Part shown: positions 26,378 through 35,541 of the stretch, piece after piece | Numbering within the stretch: position 1 is the first letter of the stretch | Layout: each line of letters begins with the position of its first letter | Assembly (NCBI GenBank): GCA_051016205.1 | Contig: CP136534.1 | Coordinates: 558,001-622,000, forward strand | Origin: Acuticoccus sp051016205 | Lineage (GTDB): Bacteria > Pseudomonadota > Alphaproteobacteria > Rhizobiales > Amorphaceae | DNA: 64,000 nt | Reading direction: 5' to 3' | Notes under the pieces: model-generated | What the model saw: only the letters and a program-made list of their open reading frames with translations | Told to the model about the DNA's origin: nothing | Databases searched by the model: none | Made by a program: the position numbers and the translations under genes

Positions 26378-27985
26378 TTACAAATTCAGCGCACGTTGGG
26401 TGCGACGATCGAAGCCGTAGATGTCGCTGTGACGGCGCAACTTGCCGTCTGCATCCACAGTGCGCGTGAAGTAGGCAAGGTGCACGGGGATGTGGGTGTC
26501 GAACCGCAGCCAACGGGCACCGCCACCCACCATCCGCTTCAGGCCGGGACCGGTGAGATCCTCGTTGGCAAGCAGGGCTTCTGCGAATTTAAACGGATTT
26601 TGCACCCTGACGCAGCCGTGGCTGAAGGCCCGCTGGCCGCGCTTGAAAAGGTGCTTGGTGGGCGTGTCGTGCAGGTAGACCGCATACTTGTTCGGGAACA
26701 TGAACTTCACCGCCCCCAACGCATTGCCGCGCCCCGGGCGCTGACGGACGCGAATCTTACGCAAGGTGGTGGCGTTCCACGTCAGCGAGGATGGGTTCAC
26801 CACGCGGCCGCGATACACCGCCTCGTAACCACGCCGCGCGAAATAGCCTGCCGGGTTGCGCTGGATGCCCGCCAACATCTCCTTGGAGGCGATGGAGTAA
26901 GGCACGTTCCAATAGGGATTGACGACGATGTGCTCCATCATGTCGGAGAAGATGGGCGTCGGGTTGGATGACTTGCCGACGATCACCCTGCCGCGATAGC
27001 GCTCCTCGCCACCGGAATGGATGGCCACCTCGTACTGCGGCACATTGACCATCACGTGGTGGCTGCCAAGGTGCCGCGGCAGCCAACGCCAACGCTCCAT
27101 GTTGGAGATCAGCGCTGAGACAGGATCCTCGCCGATCCCCTCATCGATGATGCCGATGGTGCGCGGACCCACGATGCCGTCGGCGCGAAGGCCCTCGGCG
27201 CGCTGAAACTCTTTCACCGCCTCTGCAAGGCCGTCGTCGAACACCGTCGGATCGGTGCCGCGCATGACCGTGGCACCAAGACGGCTGCGAAGGATGGCAA
27301 CGCGCGGCTCCTTAACGCCGCTCTTCAAGTTGCGCCCCTTTCCGACGGGAATGGGCTGTGACTTTGCGCTCTTCAGCGCGCCGCGCAGTTTTTCGCGCAG
27401 GGCCTGATACTGGGCGTGCTGCGGGTGAACGCTCTCAAGCACCCGCAGCGGATTGCGGGCGTTGGCAAGGCGGCGCAGGAAGCGCGCTTCGTTCAATTGC
27501 GGCGGCTCGTGCGCCATGATGGAGGAAATGCGGGAGGGTTTCAGCCGCCCCGAGTAGGCGTGGCGCGCATAGCGCAGGGCCGCCTCGGTCAGCGAGACAT
27601 CCTCGGCCGCTTCGCTTAAAACGCCGGGCGTTGCGAAGGGCACGCGATAGTCCGAGGGGTTGAGGCCATCGCCATCAGCCTCGGCAAGGCGGGCGCGCAG
27701 CGTTTTCGCGCGCGCCTCGTCCCACACGGGCTTATGGTCCCGTGCGGCATAAAGCTCCGCCACGGCGAGGCTGACGTCCACCGTCAACTCGCGCTTGACC
27801 GCCTCCTCGAAGGACACGGGTGCCCGGGGCTTTTCAATCACCGGCGCGCCGGTCACGAGGCTCGCCTGGGTGATTGTGGACAATGGGGAAATCCGCGGGA
27901 TCGGCACCTCGGCGGCGGCGATGCCCGACAGCCCCAACACAGTCGCCAGCGCGATCACTGGTCGCGCGGCATCCTCAACACGCAT
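26378..27985 (-). CDS. L,D-transpeptidase (YkuD family, YcbB-like)
   Basis: The 535-residue protein has a signal peptide (VIALATVLGLSGIAAAEVPI), a YcbB-like scaffold, a peptidoglycan-binding segment (EAVKEFQRAEGLRADGIVG) and a YkuD catalytic domain with AFSHGCVRVQNPF, whose cysteine is the nucleophile. It forms 3-3 crosslinks in peptidoglycan, or links proteins to it, in the periplasm. ATG 27985 is preferred over 28057 because the signal peptide follows directly. It is divergent from pepF with a gap of about 130 bp that must hold both promoters. Confidence 0.92.
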   Translation of the reverse strand: MRVEDAARPVIALATVLGLSGIAAAEVPIPRISPLSTITQASLVTGAPVIEKPRAPVSFEEAVKRELTVDVSLAVAELYAARDHKPVWDEARAKTLRARLAEADGDGLNPSDYRVPFATPGVLSEAAEDVSLTEAALRYARHAYSGRLKPSRISSIMAHEPPQLNEARFLRRLANARNPLRVLESVHPQHAQYQALREKLRGALKSAKSQPIPVGKGRNLKSGVKEPRVAILRSRLGATVMRGTDPTVFDDGLAEAVKEFQRAEGLRADGIVGPRTIGIIDEGIGEDPVSALISNMERWRWLPRHLGSHHVMVNVPQYEVAIHSGGEERYRGRVIVGKSSNPTPIFSDMMEHIVVNPYWNVPYSIASKEMLAGIQRNPAGYFARRGYEAVYRGRVVNPSSLTWNATTLRKIRVRQRPGRGNALGAVKFMFPNKYAVYLHDTPTKHLFKRGQRAFSHGCVRVQNPFKFAEALLANEDLTGPGLKRMVGGGARWLRFDTHIPVHLAYFTRTVDADGKLRRHSDIYGFDRRTQRALNL

Positions 27986-28119
27986 CCTCAACTCCGCAGT
28001 CGCATTGCCTGGACTCGCCCTATGCAGCCTTGCGGCGGAACGGGCACTGTTCCACATCTTACCAGCTTCAGGACTTACAACCCGCCAATGCGACGTTTGC
28101 CACCATCACGAAAGCGAGA

Positions 28120-29973
28120 ATGATGCGAAGGATCGCAATTTTGCCACATGACACGGCCGAGCGTGCCCAAGCGGCAACACGGCTCGGCGCATTGCCCGAG
28201 TGGCAGCTGGGCGATCTTTACCCAGGCCCCGAGTCCGAAGAGCTGGCCGACGCGCTAACGGAGCTTGAGGCCGACTGCAAAGCCTTCGAGGCGGAATGGA
28301 AAGGCAGCCTTACCGACCGTTTGGCAGCCGACGATGGCGGTAAGGCGCTTGCCGAAGCGCTCCGCCAGTACGAGCGGCTTGAGGACACGCTGGGCCGCAT
28401 CGGCTCCTATGCGGGGCTCCTTTATGCCACCGACACCACCAACCCGCTCTACGCCAAGACCTATGGCGACATCTCCGACACGCTGACCCGCTACGCCTCG
28501 CATCTCTTGTTCTTCCCGCTGGCGCTGAACAAGATCGACGATGGGGTCATGGAGCGTGCGCTCGCCGATGAGGGCGCAGGGCACTACCGCCCGTTCATCG
28601 AGGACCTTCGCAAGGAGCGGCCCTACCAGCTGAGCGATGAGATCGAGCGGCTGTTTTTGGACAAGACCGCCTCCTCGCGCGTTGGCTGGACGCGGCTTTT
28701 CGATGAGACCATTGCCGGAATGCGCGTCGAGCTGAAAGAGGGTGAAGACCCTGTGACGCTGGAAGAGGCGCTGAACAAGCTCCTCGACCCCGATGAGGCG
28801 GTGCGCAAAACGGCGGCGGAAGGGATTGGCGCGGCGCTGAAGTCCAGCGAGCGCACCTTCACGCTGATCACCAACACGCTCGCCAAAGACAAAGAGATCT
28901 CCGACCGTTGGCGCGGGTTTGAGGACGTTGCCGCCTCACGCCACCTCGCCAACAGGGTGGAGGGCGAGGTTGTGGACGCGCTTGTCGGCGCCGTGCGGGA
29001 GGCTTACCCGCGCCTCTCCCACCGCTACTACGCCATGAAGGCGCGTTGGTTCGGCAAGGACGCTCTCGACACCTGGGACCGCAACGCCCCCCTGCCGGAC
29101 GCAGATGACAGGACCATCCCCTGGCCTGAGGCGCAGGAGACCGTGTTGTCCGCCTATGCGGGCTTTTCGGAAGAGCTTGCCGGCCTTGCCAAGCGCTTCT
29201 TCGACAACCCTTGGATCGATGCACCTGTGCGGCCGGGCAAGGCGCCCGGTGCGTTCTCGCATCCGACGGTGCCCTCGGCGCACCCTTATGTGCTCCTCAA
29301 TTATCAGGGGCGCTCGCGCGATGTGATGACGCTGGCGCACGAGCTTGGCCATGGCGTGCACCAAATCCTCGCAGCGCCGAATGGGGCGTTGATGGCGCCG
29401 ACGCCTCTGACGCTTGCAGAGACCGCTTCGGTGTTTGGTGAGATGCTCACCTTCCGCCGCCTTCTGGCCGAAGCGCCTGATGCCAAGACCCGCCGCGTTA
29501 TGCTCGCCACCAAGGTGGAGGACATGCTGAACACTGTGGTGCGGCAAATCGCGTTCTACACGTTCGAGCGCAACGTCCACACCGCACGCCGAAACGGCGA
29601 GTTGACGTCCGAGCAGCTGGGCGAAATCTGGCTCGATGTGCAAAAGGAATCCCTCGGCCCGGCAGTGCGCCTCAACGAGGGGTATGAGGTGTTTTGGGCC
29701 TATATCCCGCATTTCATCAATGCGCCATTTTACGTCTACGCCTATGCGTTCGGCGACTGTTTGGTGAACTCTCTCTACGGCGTGTTCGAGAGGGAGCCCG
29801 ACGGGTTTGAGGACAAGTACATGGCCCTTCTGTCTGCCGGCGGCACCAAGCATCATGCCGAGCTGTTGGCTCCCTTCGGCCTTGATGCGCGCGACCCGTC
29901 TTTCTGGCAGGCGGGCCTCGGGGTGATCGAAGGGCTGATCGGCGAGCTTGAAGCCGCCGACAAGGTGGTCTGA
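28120..29973 (+). CDS. pepF: Oligoendopeptidase F (M3 family)
   Basis: The 617-residue protein is an M3 zinc metallopeptidase with the active site TLAHELGHGVHQILA (HExxH) and the third ligand in TLAETASVFGEML. It degrades cytoplasmic oligopeptides. No signal peptide is present. The tandem ATG ATG at 28120/28123 begins MMRRIAILPHD; the frame is open further upstream but lacks a plausible start. The gene is followed 6 bp later by the DUF3445 gene, so these are probably co-transcribed. Confidence 0.93.
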   Translation: MMRRIAILPHDTAERAQAATRLGALPEWQLGDLYPGPESEELADALTELEADCKAFEAEWKGSLTDRLAADDGGKALAEALRQYERLEDTLGRIGSYAGLLYATDTTNPLYAKTYGDISDTLTRYASHLLFFPLALNKIDDGVMERALADEGAGHYRPFIEDLRKERPYQLSDEIERLFLDKTASSRVGWTRLFDETIAGMRVELKEGEDPVTLEEALNKLLDPDEAVRKTAAEGIGAALKSSERTFTLITNTLAKDKEISDRWRGFEDVAASRHLANRVEGEVVDALVGAVREAYPRLSHRYYAMKARWFGKDALDTWDRNAPLPDADDRTIPWPEAQETVLSAYAGFSEELAGLAKRFFDNPWIDAPVRPGKAPGAFSHPTVPSAHPYVLLNYQGRSRDVMTLAHELGHGVHQILAAPNGALMAPTPLTLAETASVFGEMLTFRRLLAEAPDAKTRRVMLATKVEDMLNTVVRQIAFYTFERNVHTARRNGELTSEQLGEIWLDVQKESLGPAVRLNEGYEVFWAYIPHFINAPFYVYAYAFGDCLVNSLYGVFEREPDGFEDKYMALLSAGGTKHHAELLAPFGLDARDPSFWQAGLGVIEGLIGELEAADKVV

Positions 29974-29979
29974 AGGCAC

Positions 29980-30894
29980 ATGCCGCCTCTTCAACAGAAG
30001 AGCGGCTTTGCCCCAGGGCCACGGCCGTTGCACGCCCCTTACGCGGGGCGGACCAAGCCCTTCACCATCGGCCTTGCCCCTTTGGGCGATGCGCCATGGT
30101 TTGAGGTGGATGAGCGCCGGGACGCCGAGCTTGCGCAAAAGGCTGCGATCCTTGCCAGCGAGCCCGAAGCCTTCATGGCAGAGCCAGGCACGGACGAGGC
30201 GCAGGAGGTGGTGCTGTCGCGGGTCGAGGGGCACCTCTCGGGCCGTGGTTTGCTGCCTGGCGCCGCGCCACGCATTGAAGGGGCGCCGGCTTTGATGAAG
30301 GCGGCGCTGTTGGTCCAGGACGATCTCATCTTGATGCGCAAAGGGCTTGACGGGTATCGGCTGGTGGCGGCAGCCCTTTGCTTTCCGTCCGCCTGGTCGC
30401 TGGCGGAAAAATTCGGCAGACCCATGGACGAGATCCACACCATCGTGCCCGGTTGGAAAGGGCGGATGGCGGAGCGCGTTGCCCGCATTTTCGACCACCT
30501 TGCGCCTGATTCGCCTGTGTGGCGGTTCAACTGGTCGCTCCAATTGGGAGACACGCTGCGAAGGCCGCGGCCCAAGCATGCCGACATTCCAGGCCCAGAC
30601 GCAGGCACCTTCGATGAGGCGGCTTTGTTCGTGCGGGTGGAGCGGCAGACCCTGCTGCGGCTCAGCGAAACCGGCGACATCGTTTTCACAATCAAGGTGA
30701 TGCTTGACCCGCTGCAAGCGCTTGCCAGCCACCCTGACGGGGCGCGGCTGCTGTGTGCTCTGCGCGACCATGTGGCGGCGCTTACGCCCGACCAGCTTGC
30801 CTATAAAGGCTTGGTGGAAAGCCGCGACCGTGTGGTGGCGATGATCGACAAAAGGGCTGCGGCATTGGCGCCTGTGGCCGCCCCTTCACGATAA
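29980..30894 (+). CDS. DUF3445 / haem-dependent oxidative N-demethylase-like protein
   Basis: The 304-residue protein matches DUF3445, the family of the alpha subunit of haem-dependent oxidative N-demethylase. Typical segments are IHTIVPGWKGRMAERVARIF, SPVWRFNWSLQLGDTL and LFVRVERQTLLRLSETGDI. In the characterised enzyme this subunit holds haem in a PAS-like domain and works with reductase-type subunits, which are not adjacent here. The natural substrate is unknown. It is spaced 6 bp from pepF and 33 bp from the next SDR gene. Confidence 0.82.
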   Translation: MPPLQQKSGFAPGPRPLHAPYAGRTKPFTIGLAPLGDAPWFEVDERRDAELAQKAAILASEPEAFMAEPGTDEAQEVVLSRVEGHLSGRGLLPGAAPRIEGAPALMKAALLVQDDLILMRKGLDGYRLVAAALCFPSAWSLAEKFGRPMDEIHTIVPGWKGRMAERVARIFDHLAPDSPVWRFNWSLQLGDTLRRPRPKHADIPGPDAGTFDEAALFVRVERQTLLRLSETGDIVFTIKVMLDPLQALASHPDGARLLCALRDHVAALTPDQLAYKGLVESRDRVVAMIDKRAAALAPVAAPSR

Positions 30895-30927
30895 GGCCAT
30901 GCTCGACACCTTGAACGAAAAGGACGC

Positions 30928-31740
30928 ATGGCTTTGGAAACGACCTCGCCCAAGCGGGCGCTGATTACAGGCGGCGCCCACAGGATCGGCCGCGCCATTG
31001 CCGAGGATCTTGCCGCAGCGGGTTATGATGTCGCAATCCACGCCAACCGCTCTGGCGATGCGGCGGCCGACCTTGCCGCCGCGCTGTCGCAAAAGCACGG
31101 CGTCACAACGGCCGTGGTGCGCGGCGACCTTGCAGCGGCAGGGGATGTGGCAGCGCTCGTGCCTGCCGCAATAGCCGCGCTCGGCCCTTTGGGGGTCCTC
31201 GTCAACAACGCATCCATCTTCGAAGAAGATAGCATCCAGACGCTGCAGAGCGAGCATTGGCGCCAGCACATGGCCGTCAACGCTGAAGCGCCCGCCATCC
31301 TCACCCGCGCGTTTGCCGAAGCCTTTGAGGGTGGCGGAAGTGGCGGCACGGTGCCGCAGCCCGCTGCCACACCGGCAAGCGGCCTTGTGGTGAACATCAC
31401 CGACCAAAGGGTGTGGAAGCCGACGCCGCGCTTTTTAAGCTACAGCGCGTCCAAAGCGACGTTGTGGTGGTTGACGCGGACCATGGCGCAAGGGCTCGCA
31501 CCCCATGTGCGCGTGGTGGCCCTTGCACCAGGCCCCATCATAAAAGCCGCCAACCAGACCGAGGCGGACTTTGCCCACCTCGTCACCCACATTCCCATGC
31601 AACGGGCGCCGGCCCGCCAGGAGTTTGGCGCCACCATACGCTTCGTGCATCAAACCCCGTCCATCACGGGCCAGATGATTGCCCTTGATGGCGGCCAACA
31701 CCTTGCCTGGCAAACACCCGACGCGCTCGTGGTGGAGTAG
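30928..31740 (+). CDS. SDR reductase of the pteridine reductase / FolM type
   Basis: The 270-residue protein is a short-chain dehydrogenase with TGGAHRIG, matching the TGxxxRxG nucleotide motif of pteridine reductases rather than the classical TGxxxGxG. The usual catalytic serine is replaced by aspartate (VVNITDQRVW), with tyrosine 13 residues later in SYSASKATL, giving an Asp-Tyr-Lys centre as in PTR1 and FolM. It probably reduces dihydropterins, such as dihydromonapterin, with NADPH. Family features are seen directly; the substrate is inferred. It lies between pepF-DUF3445 and the uvrC-pgsA-moaDE group. Confidence 0.83.
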   Translation: MALETTSPKRALITGGAHRIGRAIAEDLAAAGYDVAIHANRSGDAAADLAAALSQKHGVTTAVVRGDLAAAGDVAALVPAAIAALGPLGVLVNNASIFEEDSIQTLQSEHWRQHMAVNAEAPAILTRAFAEAFEGGGSGGTVPQPAATPASGLVVNITDQRVWKPTPRFLSYSASKATLWWLTRTMAQGLAPHVRVVALAPGPIIKAANQTEADFAHLVTHIPMQRAPARQEFGATIRFVHQTPSITGQMIALDGGQHLAWQTPDALVVE

Positions 31741-31760
31741 CGCCGGACGATGCACCACCG

Positions 31761-31826
31761 CCCTTCAGCACCTGTGAAACCTCGCAGAATCAACTAGAAA
31801 TTGTGAAACTGCGCGTGCTGAAAGGG
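31761..31826. repeat. Imperfect inverted repeat between convergent genes
   Basis: CCCTTCAGCAC (31761-31771) pairs with GTGCTGAAAGGG (31815-31826) with one bulged base. The 43-nt interior contains two copies of TGTGAAAC. It lies between the SDR gene and the convergent small gene and may act as a bidirectional terminator. Confidence 0.4.
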
Positions 31827-31834
31827 TCGGTCCG

Positions 31835-32071
31835 CTACAAAGAGAACTGCTGGGTGTCTTTGGGGCGGGCAAAGCTGTCGCGGGTGCGGTCCAACACCGA
31901 CTGAAGATGGGAGAAGATCATATCGATCTCATCATCGGTATAGCTGTAGGAAGACGGATTGGAGAGATTGCGAACCCTTCGCAACGTGGTCTCCACATTG
32001 CGAACCCGCCGCACCGCCGCTTCCCGGAACTTGGTGGTCTTTTCCGTGCTCTCGTGCGCCATGACGCTCAT
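31835..32071 (-). CDS. Small conserved protein of unknown function
   Basis: The 78-residue protein is charged and probably helical at the start (EKTTKFREAAVRRVRNVE), then has RNLSNPSSYSYTDDEIDMIF. This resembles a motif (roughly xxNLSNRSNYxYTExxVxxIF) I have seen in small proteins across proteobacteria, which supports it as a real gene. No function is known. An alternative ATG lies at 32062. The region upstream (32072-32263) is AT-rich and likely holds divergent promoters for this gene and uvrC. Confidence 0.7.
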   Translation of the reverse strand: MSVMAHESTEKTTKFREAAVRRVRNVETTLRRVRNLSNPSSYSYTDDEIDMIFSHLQSVLDRTRDSFARPKDTQQFSL

Positions 32072-32263
32072 CCATGCCTGAAGTGGTAATTGTGCAATCC
32101 AAACGCTTCTTCGATTAAAATGTCAACTAAAGATTGATAACGAATTTTCCTTAGGTTGCTTTGCCGGTTGTAAATTGCCTGAATGGCGTTGGAACTTTGG
32201 ACGCACCCTGCGCCGCCGCCCCACCTGATTGCACGAGAGAGCGGGAGCGGGCACATAAGGACG

Positions 32264-34225
32264 ATGGACGCAGGCACACGCATCAAGGACGCCCCCGATC
32301 GCGGCTCAGCGCGGGGCAACGGCGAAGAGGTGCGCTTTCGCCGCGAGGCTGAAAAGACCACCGGGTTCGAGTTCATCGCCGAAATCGTCAAGCGTCTGCC
32401 CAACGCCCCCGGCGTCTACAGGATGGTGGATGACAAGGGCGACGTTCTTTACGTCGGCAAGGCGCGCAGCCTGAAAAAGCGCGTGGTCAGCTATTCGCGT
32501 CCCACAGGTCTGTCGTCGCGGCTGATGTCGATGGTGAACCGCACCTGCGCCATGGAATTCGTCACCACCGCGACGGAGACCGAGGCGCTGCTCCTGGAAG
32601 CAAACCTGATCAAGCGTTTCCGCCCGCGTTACAATGTGCTCCTGCGGGACGACAAGTCCTTCCCCTACATCCTCCTGACGAAAGGCCACGCTGCACCGCA
32701 GATCCTCAAACACCGCGGCGCCCATTCCCGGAAGGGAGACTATTTCGGCCCGTTTGCGTCCGCAGGCGCTGTGGATCGCACCATCAATGCGCTGCAGAAA
32801 GCGTTTTTGATCCGCTCCTGTTCCGACAGCGTCTACGACAGCCGCACCCGGCCGTGCCTGCTTTACCAGATCAAGCGCTGTGCGGCCCCTTGCACCGGCG
32901 AGATCGGTGAGGCGGACTACCAGGCGCTTGTGGGCGAGGCAAAGGCGTTCCTGTCAGGCAAATCCAAGGCGATCCGTAAAAAGCTTGGCGAGGAGATGGA
33001 AGCGGCGGCGGAAGCGCTTGAGTTCGAGCGCGCGGCACGCATCCGCGATCGCCTCGCCTCACTGTCCCACGTGGACAGCCACCAGGGCATCAACGCCCAA
33101 GGGATTGAGGAGGCGGATGTCTTTGCCGTCCACCAGGACGGTGGGGAGACGTGCGTGCAGGTCTTTTTCTTTCGCACGGGGCAAAACTGGGGCAACCGCG
33201 CCTTCTTCCCGCGCGATGAAGGCTTTGATGCGCCCGAGCTCCTGCAATCCTTCCTGGCGCAGTTTTATGACGACAAGCCTGTGCCCAGGGCGCTTTTCTT
33301 GTCCCACACGGTGCCTGAGGCGGACCTTCTGGCAGAGGCTTTCACCCAGCGCGCAGGACGAAAGGTGGAGGTGACCACCCCTCAAAGGGGCGTCAAGAAA
33401 GAGCTTGTGGACCATGCCCTTGCCAACGCACGCGAGGCTTTGGGCCGGCGCCTTTCCGACAAGCACAGCCAGGACAAATTGTTGACGGGGCTGGCGGAAA
33501 CCTTCGGCCTCGATGCGCCGCCCCGCAGGATCGAGGTCTACGACAATTCCCACATCATGGGATCGTCCGCTGTGGGTGGGATGATTGTTGCAGGGCCCGA
33601 AGGGTTCTCCAAAGCGCACTACCGCAAGTTCAACATCAAGTCCGAGGATCTCAACCCCGGCGACGACTTCGGCATGATGCGCGAGGTGCTGACCCGCCGC
33701 TTCTCGCGCCTTCTGAAGGAAGCGCCGCGCGGTGAAGCCACCTCTTCCGATGAAGACGCCATGGGGCCATGGCCCGACCTGTTGCTGATCGACGGTGGGG
33801 CGGGCCAGCTTTCAGCCGTGCAGGGTGTGCTCGCCGACCTTGGGATCACCGATGTGCCTGTGGTGGGTGTTTCCAAAGGGCGGGATCGTGACGCGGGGCG
33901 CGAGCAATTCCATAAGCCCGGCACGGCCCCTTTCCGCCTGCCGCCCCGTGACCCTGTGCTTTACTACATCCAGCGCCTGCGGGACGAGGCGCACAGGTTT
34001 GCCATCGGCGCCCACCGCGCCCGCCGCAAGAAAGCGATGACTGCAAATCCCTTGGACGAGATCGCTGGCGTTGGCACGGCGCGCAAGAGAGCGCTCCTGA
34101 AACACTTCGGCACGGCCAAGGCGGTGGCAAAGGCGGGCATTGACGACCTCACCGCCGTGTCCGGCATCTCAGCAAGCGTTGCCAGAAAAGTCTACGACCA
34201 CTTTCATGACAAGAACGGCGGCTGA
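32264..34225 (+). CDS. uvrC: UvrABC excinuclease subunit C
   Basis: UvrC makes both incisions in nucleotide excision repair. The 653-residue protein has an N-terminal GIY-YIG nuclease domain (APGVYRMVDDKGDVLYVGKA), a UVR motif (EAAAEALEFERAARIRDRL), an RNase H-like C-terminal nuclease (YDNSHIMGSSAVGG and LLIDGGAGQLSA) and tandem helix-hairpin-helices at the end. ATG 32264 is chosen because AAGGACG lies just upstream; the frame is open to ATG 32183 but that stretch lacks family features. pgsA starts 6 bp after its stop. Confidence 0.96.
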   Translation: MDAGTRIKDAPDRGSARGNGEEVRFRREAEKTTGFEFIAEIVKRLPNAPGVYRMVDDKGDVLYVGKARSLKKRVVSYSRPTGLSSRLMSMVNRTCAMEFVTTATETEALLLEANLIKRFRPRYNVLLRDDKSFPYILLTKGHAAPQILKHRGAHSRKGDYFGPFASAGAVDRTINALQKAFLIRSCSDSVYDSRTRPCLLYQIKRCAAPCTGEIGEADYQALVGEAKAFLSGKSKAIRKKLGEEMEAAAEALEFERAARIRDRLASLSHVDSHQGINAQGIEEADVFAVHQDGGETCVQVFFFRTGQNWGNRAFFPRDEGFDAPELLQSFLAQFYDDKPVPRALFLSHTVPEADLLAEAFTQRAGRKVEVTTPQRGVKKELVDHALANAREALGRRLSDKHSQDKLLTGLAETFGLDAPPRRIEVYDNSHIMGSSAVGGMIVAGPEGFSKAHYRKFNIKSEDLNPGDDFGMMREVLTRRFSRLLKEAPRGEATSSDEDAMGPWPDLLLIDGGAGQLSAVQGVLADLGITDVPVVGVSKGRDRDAGREQFHKPGTAPFRLPPRDPVLYYIQRLRDEAHRFAIGAHRARRKKAMTANPLDEIAGVGTARKRALLKHFGTAKAVAKAGIDDLTAVSGISASVARKVYDHFHDKNGG

Positions 34226-34231
34226 TTAGAC

Positions 34232-34795
34232 GTGCACGCTCTGCCCAACATTTTGACCGTCGCGCGTTGCCTTGCGGTGGTGGTCATTGCCTTTTGCCTT
34301 GCCTCACCGTTCGGAGAATGGCGGGCGGCGGCACTCGTCTTTTTCGCTCTGGCCGCTGTGACGGATTGGCTGGACGGTTTTCTTGCCCGCTCCATGTCCG
34401 CCACGTCGGACTTCGGGCAGATGCTGGATCCGATTGCCGACAAGCTCTTGTTTGCCGTGACGGCTTTGATGCTGTGTGCCGATGGCACCATCGACGGGTT
34501 CAACGCCTTTGCCGCAGCGATGATTCTGACACGAGAGATCGCCATTGCCGGCCTTCGTGAGCATCTCGGCGGTCGCGGTGTGAGAGTGCCGGCAAGCCTG
34601 TTGGCCAAATGGAAGACAACGGTTCAATTGGTCGCCTTGGCGCTCCTTCTTGCTGCGCCTTTGATGCCGCTGTCGGAAACCGTGAAGGTGCTTGGCCTGT
34701 TGGCCTTGTGGGTGGCGATGGTCATGACGATCTGGACCGGTGCCCAATATGCCTGGGCAGCCCGTGGCACCTGGGGCAAGGAGACCGCCACATGA
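34232..34795 (+). CDS. pgsA: CDP-diacylglycerol-glycerol-3-phosphate 3-phosphatidyltransferase
   Basis: PgsA makes phosphatidylglycerol phosphate, the precursor of phosphatidylglycerol and cardiolipin, at the inner membrane. The CDP-alcohol phosphatidyltransferase motif D-x2-DG-x2-AR-x8-G-x3-D-x3-D is complete (DWLDGFLAR, then FGQMLDPIADKL). Several helices follow. It starts with GTG (VHALPNILTVARC). Its stop overlaps moaD by four bases. Confidence 0.94.
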   Translation: MHALPNILTVARCLAVVVIAFCLASPFGEWRAAALVFFALAAVTDWLDGFLARSMSATSDFGQMLDPIADKLLFAVTALMLCADGTIDGFNAFAAAMILTREIAIAGLREHLGGRGVRVPASLLAKWKTTVQLVALALLLAAPLMPLSETVKVLGLLALWVAMVMTIWTGAQYAWAARGTWGKETAT

Positions 34796-35043
34796 AGCTG
34801 AAATACTTCGCCTGGGTTCGCGAGAGGATTGGTGTTGAGGAAGAGGATCGCGACCTCCCCTCCCACGTGAACACCGCAGGCGACTTGATCCACTGGCTGA
34901 AGGGCGAGGGCGAGAACTACGCCCACGCGCTGGAGAAGGCCGATTTTATCCGCGTTGCCGCCGACCAGAAACACGTGCGCCATGACGCCTCCATTCGTGA
35001 TGCCGACGTGGTGGCCCTTTTTCCGCCGATGACAGGCGGCTGA
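34792..35043 (+). CDS. moaD: Molybdopterin synthase small subunit
   Basis: The 83-residue ubiquitin-like protein ends in FPPMTGG; the C-terminal Gly-Gly is thiocarboxylated and donates sulfur in molybdopterin synthesis. Its start (MKLKYFAWVRERIG) overlaps the pgsA stop (ATGA). moaE follows 9 bp downstream, giving both subunits of the synthase. Confidence 0.95.
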   Translation: MKLKYFAWVRERIGVEEEDRDLPSHVNTAGDLIHWLKGEGENYAHALEKADFIRVAADQKHVRHDASIRDADVVALFPPMTGG

Positions 35044-35052
35044 GTCTGGTCG

Positions 35053-35508
35053 ATGATTGCCGTTAGCGTCACCTCAGAGCCGCTTGCGCCGGACGCGATT
35101 GTGGCAAGCCTCGGCGCTGACGCGGATACTGGCGCCGTTGCAAGCTTTGTGGGCCTTTGCCGCGGCGAGAGCGGACGCCTGAAAGGTCTGGAGCTGGAGC
35201 ACTATCCTGGCATGGCCGAGGCGGAGATCGAGCGGATCGCGGCCATCGCCAAGGATCGCTGGCCCGTGGATGGGATTGTCGCCGTCCACCGCCACGGCCT
35301 CGTTCATGTGGGCGAGCCCATCGTCGTGGTGGCTGCCCGCTCCCGCCACAGGGACGCAGCGTTCGATGCCGTCCGCTTCGTCATGGACTTCTTGAAAACC
35401 AATGCCCCGTTCTGGAAGCGCGAGCACCTTGTGGACGGCTCCCACGGGGCGTGGATCGAGGCGAAGTCGCGCGACGACGAGGCCACCGCCCGCTGGGCCA
35501 ACGATTGA
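35053..35508 (+). CDS. moaE: Molybdopterin synthase catalytic subunit
   Basis: MoaE binds precursor Z and receives sulfur from MoaD. The 151-residue protein shows the family segments GAVASFVGLCRGESG, VHRHGLVHVGEPIVVV and the catalytic-lysine region DFLKTNAPFWKREH. It is the last gene of the uvrC-pgsA-moaD-moaE unit and is followed directly by a strong hairpin. Confidence 0.95.
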   Translation: MIAVSVTSEPLAPDAIVASLGADADTGAVASFVGLCRGESGRLKGLELEHYPGMAEAEIERIAAIAKDRWPVDGIVAVHRHGLVHVGEPIVVVAARSRHRDAAFDAVRFVMDFLKTNAPFWKREHLVDGSHGAWIEAKSRDDEATARWAND

Positions 35509-35509
35509 C

Positions 35510-35533
35510 CGGCCCGCCAAAAGTGGCGGGCCG
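35510..35533. terminator. Bidirectional hairpin terminator between moaE and the ugpC-like gene
   Basis: A perfect 9-bp stem CGGCCCGCC/GGCGGGCCG encloses loop AAAAGT, one base after the moaE stop and eight bases from the end of the convergent ATPase gene. Stem strength and placement fit a shared terminator, though no long T-run follows. Confidence 0.7.
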
Positions 35534-35541
35534 TGTTCGTG

